Shown in pieces: positions 39,434-51,566 of a DNA stretch of 64,000 nucleotides; the stretch's first letter is position 1; every line of letters begins with the position of its first letter. Both the position numbers and the translations under genes were made by a program. The DNA is from Cellulomonas fimi (GTDB lineage: Bacteria; Actinomycetota; Actinomycetes; Actinomycetales; Cellulomonadaceae). The notes below the pieces were generated by a model. The model had not been told where the DNA came from and made no database searches. It was given only the letters and a program-made list of their open reading frames with translations. The stretch covers positions 17,877 to 81,876 of the forward strand of contig NZ_JAPESW010000018.1 of NCBI RefSeq assembly GCF_028527925.1, in the 5' to 3' direction.

Positions 39434-40827
39434 GCGCCGATCCCGGCTGCGCTGACGGCCTGCGCGAGGTCGCCGACCTGCAGCACGCGGATCCCGTCGG
39501 GCGGGGCGACGCCGTCGAGCGACCCGGCCGGCACGACGGCACGTGTGAACCCGAGCCGCGCGGCCTCCGACAGCCGGCGCCCGACGCCGGACACGCTGCG
39601 GATCTCCCCGGCGAGCCCGACCTCGCCGACGGCGACGAGCCCCTGCGGCAGCGCGGTGTTCTCGCGCGAGCTGACGGCGGCCAGCGCGAGCGCGAGGTCG
39701 GCGGCGGGCTCGACGACGCGCGCGCCGCCGACGGTCGACACGTAGACGTCCTGGTCGGCGAGCCGCGCGCCGAGGCGTCGCTGCAGCACGGCGAGCACCA
39801 TCGCGAGCCGGGAGGAGTCGACGCCGGAGGTCGTCCGGCGCGGGTTCGGCACCGCGGACGGCGCGACGAGCGCCTGGACCTCGGTCGCGAGCGGCCGGCG
39901 CCCCTCGAGCGTGACGGTCAGGCAGGTGCCCGGGACGGCGGCGTGCGACCGCGACACGAACAACCCGGAGGGGTCGGCGAGGCCGACGATGCCGTTCTCG
40001 GACAGGTCGAAGCAGCCGACCTCGTCGGTCGGTCCGAAGCGGTTCTTGGTCGCGCGCAGCAGCCGCAGGCGCGAGTGCCGCTCGCCCTCGAACTGGCAGA
40101 CGACGTCGACGAGGTGCTCGAGCGTGCGCGGCCCGGCGACGGACCCGTCCTTGGTGACGTGCCCGACGAGCACGACGGGCAGGTCGCGGGACTTCGCCGC
40201 GGCGATGACGGCGGCGGTGACCTCGCGGACCTGCGCGACGCCTCCCGCGGTGCCCTCGACGGCCGCGGACGCGATCGTCTGGACGGAGTCGAGGACGAGC
40301 AGGTCGGGGTCGACGACCTCGATGTGGCCGAGCACGGTCGCGAGGTCGGTCTCGTCCGCGAGCAGCAGCTGCTCGTGCAGCGCGCCGACGCGCCCGGCCC
40401 GTAGGCGCACCTGCCCGGCGGACTCCTCGCCCGTCACGTAGAGCACGCGGCGTCCGCCCCGGGCCGCGCGGGCTGCGACGTCGAGCAGCAGCGTCGACTT
40501 GCCCACGCCCGGCTCGCCCGCGAGCAGCACGACCGCGCCGGGCACGATGCCGCCGCCGAGCACGCGGTCGAGCTCGTCGACGCCGGTCGGGCGGGCTCGT
40601 GCGGCCTCGACGTCGATCTCGCTGATCGGGCGCGCGGGGGAGCGGGTGGGCGCGGTCGCGACGGTGCGCGGAGCGCCGCCGCCGGGCCCGAGGTCCTCGC
40701 TGACCGTGCCCCACGCCTGGCACTCGCCGCACCGTCCGACCCACTTCGTGGCCGTCCAGCCGCACTCGGCGCAGCGGAAGCCGGGGCGGGCGCTGCGGTC
40801 GGCGCGCTTGGTGGTCGTCGTGCTCAC
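39430..40827 (-). CDS. radA: DNA repair protein RadA (Sms)
   Basis: A 465-residue RecA-like helicase that processes recombination intermediates. It has an N-terminal zinc finger (C19, C22, C33, C36), a RecA core with Walker A GEPGVGKST at 104-112, the RadA-specific KNRFG motif at 261-265, and a C-terminal Lon-protease-like domain (PAADLALALAAVSSRENTA region near 370). GTG 40827 begins MSTTTTKR. Followed by the overlapping repeat protein and then disA on the same strand, consistent with a DNA-damage response unit. Confidence 0.96.
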   Translation of the reverse strand: MSTTTTKRADRSARPGFRCAECGWTATKWVGRCGECQAWGTVSEDLGPGGGAPRTVATAPTRSPARPISEIDVEAARARPTGVDELDRVLGGGIVPGAVVLLAGEPGVGKSTLLLDVAARAARGGRRVLYVTGEESAGQVRLRAGRVGALHEQLLLADETDLATVLGHIEVVDPDLLVLDSVQTIASAAVEGTAGGVAQVREVTAAVIAAAKSRDLPVVLVGHVTKDGSVAGPRTLEHLVDVVCQFEGERHSRLRLLRATKNRFGPTDEVGCFDLSENGIVGLADPSGLFVSRSHAAVPGTCLTVTLEGRRPLATEVQALVAPSAVPNPRRTTSGVDSSRLAMVLAVLQRRLGARLADQDVYVSTVGGARVVEPAADLALALAAVSSRENTALPQGLVAVGEVGLAGEIRSVSGVGRRLSEAARLGFTRAVVPAGSLDGVAPPDGIRVLQVGDLAQAVSAAGIGA

Positions 40828-40906
40828 GCCCGGCACCGTACCGACGCCCACCGACAGCGCCGCACGCGACACCCCCGCCGCGGCGACCGGACCCTTGCGC
40901 GCACAC

Positions 40907-40940
40907 TGAACGAGTGTTTAGTGTGGTGAACGTGCGTTCA
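40907..40940. promoter_or_regulatory. double TGAACG-type operator at the TetR/ABC operon start
   Basis: A perfect TGAACG-TG-CGTTCA (40927-40940) is preceded 20 bp earlier by the related TGAACG-AG-TGTTTA (40907-40920). The two are on the same face of the helix and overlap the start region of the TetR gene, which fits autoregulation of the TetR-ABC operon. The radA promoter, reading the other way, may be affected too. Confidence 0.62.
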
Positions 40941-41585
40941 GCCTCCGACGACCTGACCGCCCGCGCCCGCATCCGCGACGCGGCCATCGCGCGCTGGGGC
41001 CGCGAGGGCTTCCGGGTGGGCATGCGGGCGATCGCCGCCGACGCGGGCGTCAGCGCGGCGCTCGTCGTCCACCACTTCGGCTCGAAGGACGCGCTGCGCG
41101 CCGCGTGCGACGAGCACGTCCTGCACCGCATCTTCGAGGAGAAGTCCGCCGCGGTCGCCGGTGCCCCGCCCACCGACGTCGTCGCCAAGCTCGCGATGCT
41201 CGAGGAGTACGCGCCGCTGTTCGCGTACGTCGTGCGGAGCCTGCTCGACGGCGGCTCGCTCGCGGCGCGGTTCGTCGACGGCATGGTCGAGGACGCGGAG
41301 AAGTACCTGGAGGACGGCGTCGCTGCCGGCACGATCCGGCCGAGCCGCGACCCGCACGGGCGCGCGCGGGCGCTCATCGCGACGACCGTCGGCACGATCG
41401 TCATGGCGCAGACCGACGCTGCAGCGGGCCGCGGCCCGGCCCCGACCGAGGACCCGACGGCCGCCATGAAGGCGATGTACGCCAACGTCATGGTCGGCAG
41501 CCTCGAGCTCTACACGCAGGGCCTGTTCACCGACAGCTCCTACCTCGACGCCTTTCTCGCCTACGAGGAGAACCCCCATGAGTGA
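40932..41585 (+). CDS. TetR family repressor of the ABC-2 exporter
   Basis: A 217-residue TetR protein. The N-terminal helix-turn-helix is at 10-55 ([38 protein letters not shown] in outline), followed by a ligand domain ending in PHE. The start is uncertain: GTG 40932 lies inside the operator, so the mRNA may be leaderless; GTG 40914 is an alternative. The stop runs 8 bp into the ABC ATPase gene, giving a coupled three-gene operon. Regulators of this form control drug or lipid exporters and are released by the exported compound. Confidence 0.8.
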   Translation: MRSASDDLTARARIRDAAIARWGREGFRVGMRAIAADAGVSAALVVHHFGSKDALRAACDEHVLHRIFEEKSAAVAGAPPTDVVAKLAMLEEYAPLFAYVVRSLLDGGSLAARFVDGMVEDAEKYLEDGVAAGTIRPSRDPHGRARALIATTVGTIVMAQTDAAAGRGPAPTEDPTAAMKAMYANVMVGSLELYTQGLFTDSSYLDAFLAYEENPHE

Positions 41586-42507
41586 CGCGATCGTCACACG
41601 CGACCTGGTGAAGACGTTCGGCGCGAAGCGCGCGCTCGACGGCTTCGACCTCACCGTGCGGACCGGTGAGGTGCACGGCTTCCTCGGCCCGAACGGGGCG
41701 GGCAAGTCGACGACGATCCGCGTCCTGCTAGGACTCCTGCGCGCGGACTCCGGCGAGGTGCGGCTGCTCGACGGCGACCCGTGGCACGACGCGGTCGCGT
41801 TGCACCGCCGGCTCGCGTACATCCCGGGCGACGTGAGCCTGTGGCCCAACCTGTCGGGCGGCGAGGCGATCGACGTGCTCGGCCGCCTCCGCGGCGGTCT
41901 GGACCCCCGCCGTCGGACGGAGCTCGTCGAGCGGTTCGAGCTCGACCCGCGGATCAAGGGCCGCGCGTACTCCAAGGGCAACCGGCAGAAGGTCGCGCTC
42001 GTCGCGGCGCTCGCGACCGACGCCGAGCTGCTGCTCATGGACGAGCCGACGAGCGGCCTCGACCCGCTCATGGAGGCGGTGTTCCAGGACGTCGTGCGCG
42101 AGGCCGCGGCCGAGGGCCGAACCGTCCTGCTGTCGAGCCACATCCTCGCGGAGGTCGAGGCGCTGGCCGACCGCGTCACGATCATCCGGCAGGGGAAGGC
42201 GGTGCAGTCCGGGTCGCTCGACGAGCTGCGCGGCCTGACCCGCACCACGGTCGTCGCGGGTGTCCGCGACGGCGCGGCCGCGGAGACGGCGCTCGGCGCG
42301 CTGCCGGGCGTCCACCACCTGCGCCGCGACGACGGCCACGTCACCGCGGACGTCGACACGGCCGCGCTCGACGAGGTCCTGGCCACCCTGCCCCGGCTCG
42401 GCGTCACCTCGCTCGTCGCGCACCCGCCGACCCTCGAGGACCTGTTCCTGCGCGAGTACAGCGACGAGCTCGCGACGCTCGGTGTGCGGGAGGGCGAGGG
42501 ACGATGA
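41578..42507 (+). CDS. ABC exporter ATP-binding protein
   Basis: A 309-residue ATPase of the daunorubicin/ABC-2 type. Walker [10 protein letters not shown] is at 37-45, Walker [13 protein letters not shown] near 155-166, His in [15 protein letters not shown] near 190. The signature reads YSKGNRQK rather than LSGGQ, a known variant in this subgroup. The last 80 residues form the DUF4162-like extension seen in multidrug exporter ATPases. Starts inside the TetR stop and overlaps the permease start by ATGA. Confidence 0.93.
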   Translation: MSDAIVTRDLVKTFGAKRALDGFDLTVRTGEVHGFLGPNGAGKSTTIRVLLGLLRADSGEVRLLDGDPWHDAVALHRRLAYIPGDVSLWPNLSGGEAIDVLGRLRGGLDPRRRTELVERFELDPRIKGRAYSKGNRQKVALVAALATDAELLLMDEPTSGLDPLMEAVFQDVVREAAAEGRTVLLSSHILAEVEALADRVTIIRQGKAVQSGSLDELRGLTRTTVVAGVRDGAAAETALGALPGVHHLRRDDGHVTADVDTAALDEVLATLPRLGVTSLVAHPPTLEDLFLREYSDELATLGVREGEGR

Positions 42508-44150
42508 CGACGACGACCACGCGGCCGCGCGTGCCGGCCGCCGCCGAGCGCCCCGGTCGCGACGACCCCCTCGTCGGGACGGGAGCCCTCGTCCGGGTCG
42601 CGCTGCGGTTCGACCGCTGGCGCATCCTCGTCTGGGCGGTCGCGGTCGCCGGGATGACGCAGGTGTCCGTCGACGCCCTGGCCGACGTCTACGCCGACCC
42701 CGCGACGCGCGCCGCCCGCGCGACGCTCATCTCGTCGCCCGCGGCGACCGCGCTGGCCGGCCCGGGCTACGGGCTCGACGACTACACGCTCGGCGCCATG
42801 ACCGCGAACGAGATCGCGCTGTGGGTCATGCTGCCCGTCGCGATCATGGCGATCCTCGCGGTGACGCGTCACCTGCGCGCCGCCGAGGAGGACGGCCGCC
42901 TCGAGCTCGTGCGGTCCGCCCCGGTCGGCCGGGACGCACCGGTCGTCGCGGGGCTCGTCGCCGCGGTCGTCGCGACGCTCGCCGTCGGCGGGCTCACGTT
43001 CCTCGCGCTCCTGTCCACCGACCTCGACCCGGTGGGCTCCGCCGCGATGTGCGCGGGCGTCGTCATGGTCGGACTCGTGTTCGCGGGCATCTCGGCGGTC
43101 GCCTCGCAGCTCTCGTCGCACGGGCGCACCGCGTCGAGCCTCGGCATGGCGGCGCTCGGCGTCGCGTTCCTGCTCCGCGCGGTCGGCGACGTCCGCGGAC
43201 CCGAGAGCACGAGCGTCCTCACCTGGCTCTCGCCGTTCGGCTGGGCGCAGGCCACGCGCGCCTACGTCGACGAGCGCTGGTGGCCGCTGCTGATCGGCGT
43301 CGCGTTCGCCGCCGCGTGCGTGGCGGTCGCGTTCCGGCTCGTCGGCCGACGTGACCTGGGCACCGGGCTCGTCCCCGAACGGCTCGGACGGCCCGCGGCG
43401 CGTCCCGCGCTCTCGGGCATGACCGCGCTGACGCTGCGCCGGCAGACCGGCGCGATCACGTCCTGGGGCATCGCGATCGTGCTGTGCGGCGCGCTGATCG
43501 GCGTCCTCGCCGGGGCGATCGTCGACTTCATCGAGGACGACGCGACCCTCGGCGAGATGTTCGGCAGCGGGACCGACGCGACCGCCGGCGCCTTCGCGCT
43601 CTACACGATGTTCCTCGCCGTCATGGCCGCGTCGTACGTCGTCACCGGCGTCGCCGCGGTCCGGCACGAGGAGGTCGCGACCCGCGGTGCCCGCGTGCTC
43701 GCTGGACCCGTGTCGCGGTGGCGCTGGCTCGGCACGCAGGTCGGCGTGGCGGGCGTCGCCGGGCTCGTCATCATGCTCGTCAGCGGGCTCGTCATGGGTG
43801 TCACGGCCGCTGCGAGCCTCGACGACCCCGCCCAGGTCGGCGTGCTCGTCGGCGCGGCCGCCGTCACGCTGCCCGGCATCGCGTGCGTGCTCGGGCTGGC
43901 CGTCCTCGTCTACGCCGTCGCCCCGCGACTGCTGGGGGTCGTCTGGGCGTACGTCGCGTACGTCGGCGTCGTGGGGATGTTCGGCCAGCTCCTGCCCGAC
44001 GGGTCCGACGCGCTCTCCCCGTTCACCTACCTCCCCGGGCTTCCCGCCGACGAGATGGCCTGGCCGCCGGTCGTCGCCGTGACCGCCGTCGCGGTCGTGC
44101 TGCTCGCCGCCGGGTTCACCGCCTTCCGGCGTCGCGACGTCCTCGGCTGA
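42504..44150 (+). CDS. ABC-2 exporter permease with two membrane halves
   Basis: A 548-residue permease with about twelve hydrophobic segments in two sets of six (residues 40-290 and 330-545), i.e. a fused pair of ABC-2 membrane domains. Conserved features include the N-terminal [20 protein letters not shown] and the [24 protein letters not shown] coupling region near 120, typical of the antibiotic exporters of actinobacteria. With the ATPase at 41578 it should pump a hydrophobic compound outward. ATG 42504 overlaps the ATPase stop. Substrate unknown. Confidence 0.89.
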   Translation: MTTTTTRPRVPAAAERPGRDDPLVGTGALVRVALRFDRWRILVWAVAVAGMTQVSVDALADVYADPATRAARATLISSPAATALAGPGYGLDDYTLGAMTANEIALWVMLPVAIMAILAVTRHLRAAEEDGRLELVRSAPVGRDAPVVAGLVAAVVATLAVGGLTFLALLSTDLDPVGSAAMCAGVVMVGLVFAGISAVASQLSSHGRTASSLGMAALGVAFLLRAVGDVRGPESTSVLTWLSPFGWAQATRAYVDERWWPLLIGVAFAAACVAVAFRLVGRRDLGTGLVPERLGRPAARPALSGMTALTLRRQTGAITSWGIAIVLCGALIGVLAGAIVDFIEDDATLGEMFGSGTDATAGAFALYTMFLAVMAASYVVTGVAAVRHEEVATRGARVLAGPVSRWRWLGTQVGVAGVAGLVIMLVSGLVMGVTAAASLDDPAQVGVLVGAAAVTLPGIACVLGLAVLVYAVAPRLLGVVWAYVAYVGVVGMFGQLLPDGSDALSPFTYLPGLPADEMAWPPVVAVTAVAVVLLAAGFTAFRRRDVLG

Positions 44151-44215
44151 GCGCCCGTCGGTAGGCTGCGGAGCGTCCGACGGGCTCGTCGGGCACCGCG
44201 AGCGATGGGAACCCG

Positions 44216-45964
44216 ATGACCGAGACCGGCGGATCCGGCGGCAACACGAGCCCGCACTGGGGGCGGCTGGGCTGGGCGCCGACGGGTGCGACGGCCTCCG
44301 ACGGCCCGCCCCCGCCGCCTCTGGTCCCCGCGACCGCGCCGAGCGCCGCCGCGCCGCCGGCGTCCGCTGGTGCGGAACCCGTTCCCGTGCCGCCCGCCGC
44401 GGCGCCGCCCGCCGCGCCGCCGGCTCCCCCGACACCGGCGAACGCGCCGTTCGCCCCGACCGACCAGGCGCCCGCCGACGCCGCACCCCTTCCTCGCCGC
44501 GGCGGGGCGGCAGCTGCGACCGCGGCCCCCGCGACCGCAGCTGCCTCGGCGCCCGCCGGTGGTGCCCCCGCGGGTACGGCCGCCGGCACCGCGCCGGCAG
44601 GCGCGCTCGCGGGCGCCCTCGCCGGTGCCGTGTCGACGCCGGGGACCGCCTCGGCGCCCCCGGCGACTGCCGTGCCCCCCGTGGGTCCGCCGCCGGGGCT
44701 CGTCCGGCCGGCGCCCCTCACCGCCGAGCCCGGGTCCGCCCCCGGCCGCCCCACGTTCACGGCCCCGACGCCCGCGACCACCTCCGCCGCGACCCCGCTG
44801 CCCACGCGCGCGGCGACGACGTCCGGCGCGCCGGGTACGGCCTCCGGCGCGGCGGGCGTGGCGCCCACGGGTCCGGAGACGACCGTCGGTCGTCCGGCGT
44901 CCGGCGGTCCCGCTGCGCCCGGCGGTCCCGTTGCGTCCGCTGGTCCGGCTGCGCCCGCCGGTCCGGTCGGCCGTCCCGTCGCGTCCGCCGGTCCGGTCGC
45001 GCCCCGCGGTCCCGTCGCGTCCGCCGGTCCCGTCGCGTCCGCCGGTCCTGCTGCCGCCGTCGGTACTGCTGCGTCGGCCGCGCCGGTGCCGGCCGCGGCC
45101 CCGGCGGGTCCCCCGGTCCGCGCCGCGTCCGCCGCCGGGGCACCCGCCGGTGCCGACGTCCCCTCCGGGATCCCGACCGCTCCCCCCACCGCGCCCACGA
45201 CAGGCCCGTCACGTCGCGTCCCCGTGCGCCCGTCGTTCGGCAAGCCGTCGACGCGTCCCGTCCGTGCGGTCGCGGCGGCGTCGGCGGCGGCGGGCGCCTC
45301 CGGCGAGCCGGGCGCCTCGACCGACGGCCCGACGGGTGGTGGCGGCGGTCGCCCGCGCTGGCTCCTGCCGGCCGTGATCGGCGCGGTCGTGGTCGTCGTC
45401 GCGGCGGTCGTCGTGGGCATCCTGATGTCGCGGAACACGGACGGCGACGCGCCGCCGCCGGTGGCGAGCACCGTCCTGCTGCCGTCGCCGACCCCGACGA
45501 TCCAGCCCGCGGCGCGGACCGCCACGACCGCGTTCGCGACGGCTCTTCCGACGACCGTGCTGCAGTACGCGCTGACGAGCTCCGCCCCCGACGACGAGTG
45601 GCTCGCCGCGGGTGCGGTCGAGGCGTACACGGAGACGTTCGGGGACGGCGCGGACGGCGAGGCGCTCGTGCGGGCCGGCCAGTGGGAGACGCCGGAGGAG
45701 GCGTCTGCGGTCGCGGCCGGGCTCGTCGCGGCGCTGCCGACCACCGCGGCCGAGCCGAGCCCGTCCGCCTCGGCGGGTACGGGCGACCAGTCGCTCCCGA
45801 TGACGGGCGAGGTCGTCGCCGGCGGTACCCCGGCGGGGTCCTTCACGGTCGTCGACGCCGGTGACGGCACGGGCGTCGCGGTCTGGACCAACGGGTCGTC
45901 GGTGTTCCGTGTCGTCGCCCCCGTCGAGGACATCGCCGACTTCTACGCGGCCTTCCCGCTGTAG
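44216..45964 (+). CDS. Pro/Ala-rich membrane protein with small extracytoplasmic domain
   Basis: A 582-residue protein. Residues 1-385 are a low-complexity Pro/Ala/Gly/Thr region with ASAGPVA-type repeats (about 225-290); one membrane helix (AVIGAVVVVVAAVVVGIL, about 388-405) follows, then an outside domain of 170 residues (FATALPTTVLQYALTS... DIADFYAAFPL). The N-terminal side is therefore cytoplasmic. The outside domain is not recognised. The repeat region's G/C-rich codons are in frame and the ATG has a GAGCGATGGGAACCCG context. Ends at a strong hairpin. Possibly a cell-envelope or divisome-linked protein; this is a guess. Confidence 0.74.
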   Translation: MTETGGSGGNTSPHWGRLGWAPTGATASDGPPPPPLVPATAPSAAAPPASAGAEPVPVPPAAAPPAAPPAPPTPANAPFAPTDQAPADAAPLPRRGGAAAATAAPATAAASAPAGGAPAGTAAGTAPAGALAGALAGAVSTPGTASAPPATAVPPVGPPPGLVRPAPLTAEPGSAPGRPTFTAPTPATTSAATPLPTRAATTSGAPGTASGAAGVAPTGPETTVGRPASGGPAAPGGPVASAGPAAPAGPVGRPVASAGPVAPRGPVASAGPVASAGPAAAVGTAASAAPVPAAAPAGPPVRAASAAGAPAGADVPSGIPTAPPTAPTTGPSRRVPVRPSFGKPSTRPVRAVAAASAAAGASGEPGASTDGPTGGGGGRPRWLLPAVIGAVVVVVAAVVVGILMSRNTDGDAPPPVASTVLLPSPTPTIQPAARTATTAFATALPTTVLQYALTSSAPDDEWLAAGAVEAYTETFGDGADGEALVRAGQWETPEEASAVAAGLVAALPTTAAEPSPSASAGTGDQSLPMTGEVVAGGTPAGSFTVVDAGDGTGVAVWTNGSSVFRVVAPVEDIADFYAAFPL

Positions 45965-45982
45965 ACACCCGCGCAGCCGCCT

Positions 45983-46020
45983 CGTCGGGCCCCGGACGCG
46001 TCTCGCGCCGGGGCCCGACG
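45983..46020 (+). terminator. perfect 13-bp hairpin after the Pro/Ala-rich gene
   Basis: Arms 45983-45995 and 46008-46020 with a 12-nt loop, 18 bp past the stop codon. A strong terminator candidate that isolates the nrd operon from upstream transcription. Confidence 0.7.
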
Positions 46021-46379
46021 TCCGTCGTGCCACCGCCCCGACGCCTCCGCGCCACCGTTCTGACGTCGCCTGCGCCCGCTCCGACGCCTCCGGCGCAGGT
46101 CCCGCCACCGTCTCCGACCGGTCCGAGGTCGGTCGTCACGTGCCGCCCGTCACCCGTCCGGGCGATCTGTCGGACGACGCCCTGCGACCCGTGCGGCGTG
46201 TCGCGCACCGGCGCGTCCGGACGAACTGGACGCTGCCCTTGTGGACCCTGTTGTGCACGGTGCTGTGCGGCCGCTGGGGACGCCTGTGGACGGTCGGCGA
46301 ACCCGCAGGTCGCAGGCTCTGTCGGACCTCGGCGATAGCCTGGGTTCTCCACAGGGTGAAGTTGAACGACACGGATGTA
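46021..46379. other. gene-free stretch upstream of the nrd promoter
   Basis: No frame here has a plausible start, ribosome site and length. The first half is C-rich and repetitive (GACG-C/TCCG motifs). The second half has TTCTCCACA at 46345-46353 and two TGTGGAC strings at 46240 and 46285, loosely like DnaA boxes but each with mismatches. It is probably upstream regulatory DNA of nrdH. Confidence 0.4.
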
Positions 46380-46427
46380 ACACAATCCCTAGTGGTGGCT
46401 TGTGAGTCGCACCCCTAGGTGTAGTGT
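46380..46427. promoter_or_regulatory. candidate tandem NrdR boxes
   Basis: ACACAATCCCTAGTGG (46380-46395) and CCCCTAGGTGTAGTGT (46412-46427) each match the NrdR palindrome ACAC...TAGTGT at about 11 of 16 positions and are spaced by 32 bp, three helix turns, as in known NrdR-controlled nrd promoters. They lie 107 bp before nrdH. NrdR should repress the operon when dATP/ATP is high. nrdR is outside this window. Confidence 0.55.
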
Positions 46428-46433
46428 TGAAGT

Positions 46434-46509
46434 CGACGCGGTGGGGGAACCGCGATCGGCTCCGCAAGGGGCCCACAGACCATCGCGACCCACTCCGGGG
46501 GGAGCGTCG
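46434..46509 (+). ncRNA. structured leader RNA of the nrdHIEF transcript
   Basis: Four nested helices can be drawn in 76 nt: P1 46434-46439 with 46504-46509, P2 46440-46445 with 46489-46494, P3 46451-46456 with 46482-46487, and P4 46458-46463 with 46468-46473 closed by a GCAA (GNRA) tetraloop. An internal purine loop (GGAAC) faces one A, and CACAGACC separates P4 from P3; a 9-nt G-rich bulge follows P2. The structure ends 24 nt before the nrdH start. It resembles a riboswitch or protein-binding leader, but I do not match it to a known class. Confidence 0.5.
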
Positions 46510-46533
46510 CGCGAGAGTGAACAAGGAGCCACG

Positions 46534-46779
46534 ATGACGATCACGGTCTACAGCAAGCCGGCGTGCGTGCAGTGCAACGCGACCTACCGCGCGCTCGACA
46601 AGCTGGGTGCCGAGTACACCGTCGTGGACATCAGCGAGGACGCCGACGCGCGCGACTACGTCATGTCGCTCGGCCACCTCCAGGCTCCCGTCGTGATCGT
46701 CGACGGTGACCACTGGTCGGGCTACCGCCCGGACCGCATCAAGGCGCTCGCCGACCGCATGGCCGCCGCGGTCGCCTGA
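46534..46779 (+). CDS. nrdH: NrdH redoxin
   Basis: An 81-residue glutaredoxin-like protein with thioredoxin-type reduction. The redox motif CVQC is at 11-14 and the C-terminal WSGYRPDRI typical of NrdH is near 62. It passes electrons from thioredoxin reductase to the class Ib ribonucleotide reductase NrdE. ATG 46534 has AAGGAG 6 nt upstream. First gene of the nrdHIEF cluster, 24 nt after the structured leader. Confidence 0.96.
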   Translation: MTITVYSKPACVQCNATYRALDKLGAEYTVVDISEDADARDYVMSLGHLQAPVVIVDGDHWSGYRPDRIKALADRMAAAVA

Positions 46780-47349
46780 CCCAGCGGGCGGCCGGACCGG
46801 TCGCCCACCACGGACGCCCCGGGCCGGCGCAGGACTCGCACCGCGTCGGCCCGGCGGGCTTCCGCCCCCGGTACGCACACGAAGAGGGTCGGCTCCGCCG
46901 TGCCCTCGTACCGACACCGCACATCGAGACCGACGGTCCGACCGAGGCGAGGGGAGCAGGCCGATGAGCGCGCTGGTCTACTTCTCCTCCGCCTCGAACA
47001 ACACGCACCGCTTCGTGGAGAAGCTGGGCCTGCCCGCCCAGCGCATCCCGCTGCGGCCGACTGACCCGTTCCTGCACGTGACGGAGCCGTACGTCCTGGT
47101 CGTCCCCACCTACGGTGGGGGCAACGAGGGCGGCGCCGTGCCGCGGCAGGTCGTCAAGTTCCTCAACGACGAGGGCAACCGGTCGCTCGTCCGCGGCGTC
47201 ATCGCGGCGGGGAACACCAACTTCGGCGAGGCCTACTGCATCGCGGGGGACATCATCGCGGCCAAGTGCCGCGTCCCCTACCTGTACGGGTTCGAGCTCA
47301 TGGGAACGAACGAGGACGTGCACCGCGTCCGCGAGGGATTGAGGACATT

Positions 47350-50518
<3,169 letters not shown>

Positions 50519-50561
50519 TCCGGTCCTGACCTCGCTCCACGAGAGGCCCGCACCCCGCTGT

Positions 50562-50626
50562 GGTGTGACAGCGGACATTGGAGTTGTGCCAACGAAGGTT
50601 GAAGTTCCAGTGTTCGCTGTCACACC
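50562..50626. repeat. left-end palindrome: 20-bp arms, 25-bp spacer
   Basis: GGTGTGACAGCGGACATTGG (50562-50581) pairs with CCAGTGTTCGCTGTCACACC (50607-50626), 18 of 20 positions. It contains GTGACAGC at 50565-50572 and its complement at 50616-50623. A similar arrangement, with weaker arms, occurs at the right end (GTGACAGC 53698-53705, GCTGTCAC 53752-53759). Confidence 0.85.
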
Positions 50627-50937
50627 GACGGTCGAGAAGATCAAGGCGGAGCGCGGGGCTGCGCGGGTCGCCGGACGGGAGTGCGATCCGGGCGTGGTGG
50701 GTTTCGTCCACAAGCGGGACGGCACTCCCGGCGACCGCGCGCACCTACCGCCGGAGTCGCGACCAGCGCCGCTCGAAGCCGACCGACTGGTCGCGCAAAC
50801 GACATCAATGTCGTTCGGCGCTGGCACTCACCGACGTCGAGTGCCGGAATGGACTGCTGTTCGAACGGCCCAGAACTCCGTGAGAACGACAACGAGCCGG
50901 GTGTTCCACCACCCGGCCCGTTGGGACAACTGAGCGG

Positions 50938-51204
50938 TCATCGGCGTTCGGCGGCCGACGACCACAACCATGCCCAGCCCTCACGCCTAGCTTCGTGGAT
51001 GTAGTGGACCCTGACCTGCGTGCGGGTCCATGCGACCGCCTCGCCCTTGACGAAGTGCTCGCCCCGGGCGTTCGTGATCCACGCTCGAACAGGGATGGGG
51101 ACCTCAGGCTGCTCTACCTCCGCTACCTGCTCTGCCTGCTCTATCGGCTCGTCACGGCGCGCGCCTGAGGGAGCGTCGTGTGCCGCGTCGCGCGGACGGC
51201 CGCC
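50938..51204 (-). pseudogene. 3' fragment of a protein gene, cut off at its 5' side
   Basis: The frame reads ...EVEQPEVPIPVRAWITNARG, then EHFVKGEAVAWTRTQVRVHY and ends WSSAAERR with a stop at 50938-50940. It is codon-normal for about 70 residues, but no ATG, GTG or TTG is in frame upstream, and upstream it merges with the transposase scrap. It looks like the C-terminal part of a DUF-type protein truncated by rearrangement. The family is not recognised. Confidence 0.42.
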
Positions 51205-51208
51205 TGCC

Positions 51209-51310
51209 GCTGTCTTCGGCGGTCGAGACTTCGACGCCGAGGACCTCCCGATGGCCGTCCTTGTTGACGGCGGTGGCGACCATGGCCGCGATGTCCACCC
51301 CGCGCACGCG
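51209..51310 (-). pseudogene. IS256-family transposase fragment
   Basis: About 34 residues (RVRGVDIAAMVATAVNKDG, then HREVLGVEVSTAEDS) match the conserved part of Mutator/IS256 transposases, where D-G-x-R-E-x-L-G and S-E-D follow the first catalytic Asp strand. The frame runs into other sequence on both sides, so the gene is a broken remnant. The transposase is minus-strand, like the fragment at 50938. Confidence 0.58.
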
Positions 51311-51354
51311 GGTCCCCGAGCCGGCGCGCTCGTTCACCCGGTTGCCACTCAGTC

Positions 51355-51552
51355 TTGGGCCTGAACGCGATGGCCGCTCACGACTCGCGCCGCGCCAGCG
51401 GAACGATCTCGGGCGACGCACACCCCCACGCCTCGTGCGGCTACGCCCCGAGCCGCACGTACAGCGGCGAGTCGAGCCACACCGTGACCGTGGGCGGGAC
51501 GCTCTACTCGGCGCACACCAGCAACACAGCTACCTTCCGCTGCGACTACTGA
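51355..51552 (+). pseudogene. C-terminal remnant of a probable secreted protein
   Basis: A 65-residue frame with good codon use toward its end: SGTISGDAHPHASCGYAPSR, then HTVTVGGTLYSAHTSNTATF and RCDY before the stop. Two cysteines could form a disulfide. The only start, TTG 51355, has no ribosome site, and the upstream DNA belongs to the transposase junction, so the 5' part has probably been lost. It ends 14 bp before the lipoprotein gene and may once have been its operon partner. Confidence 0.38.
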
Positions 51553-51566
51553 CCGAAGGGGGCGGG

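Noticed and set aside
41578..42507. The YSKGNRQK signature of the ABC ATPase as a broken LSGGQ motif
   Set aside because: This variant is regular in the ABC-2 drug-exporter ATPase subgroup; Walker A and B are intact.
46230..46353. Cluster of DnaA boxes suggesting a replication origin
   Set aside because: TTCTCCACA and two TGTGGAC strings each miss the consensus by two or more bases, and no dnaA, dnaN or gidA gene is near.
50565..50933. A plus-strand frame of 122 codons at the left end of the island
   Set aside because: It starts inside the end palindrome, has no ribosome site and its codon bias does not match the genome. The hairpin at 50896-50917 lies near its end but does not make it a gene.
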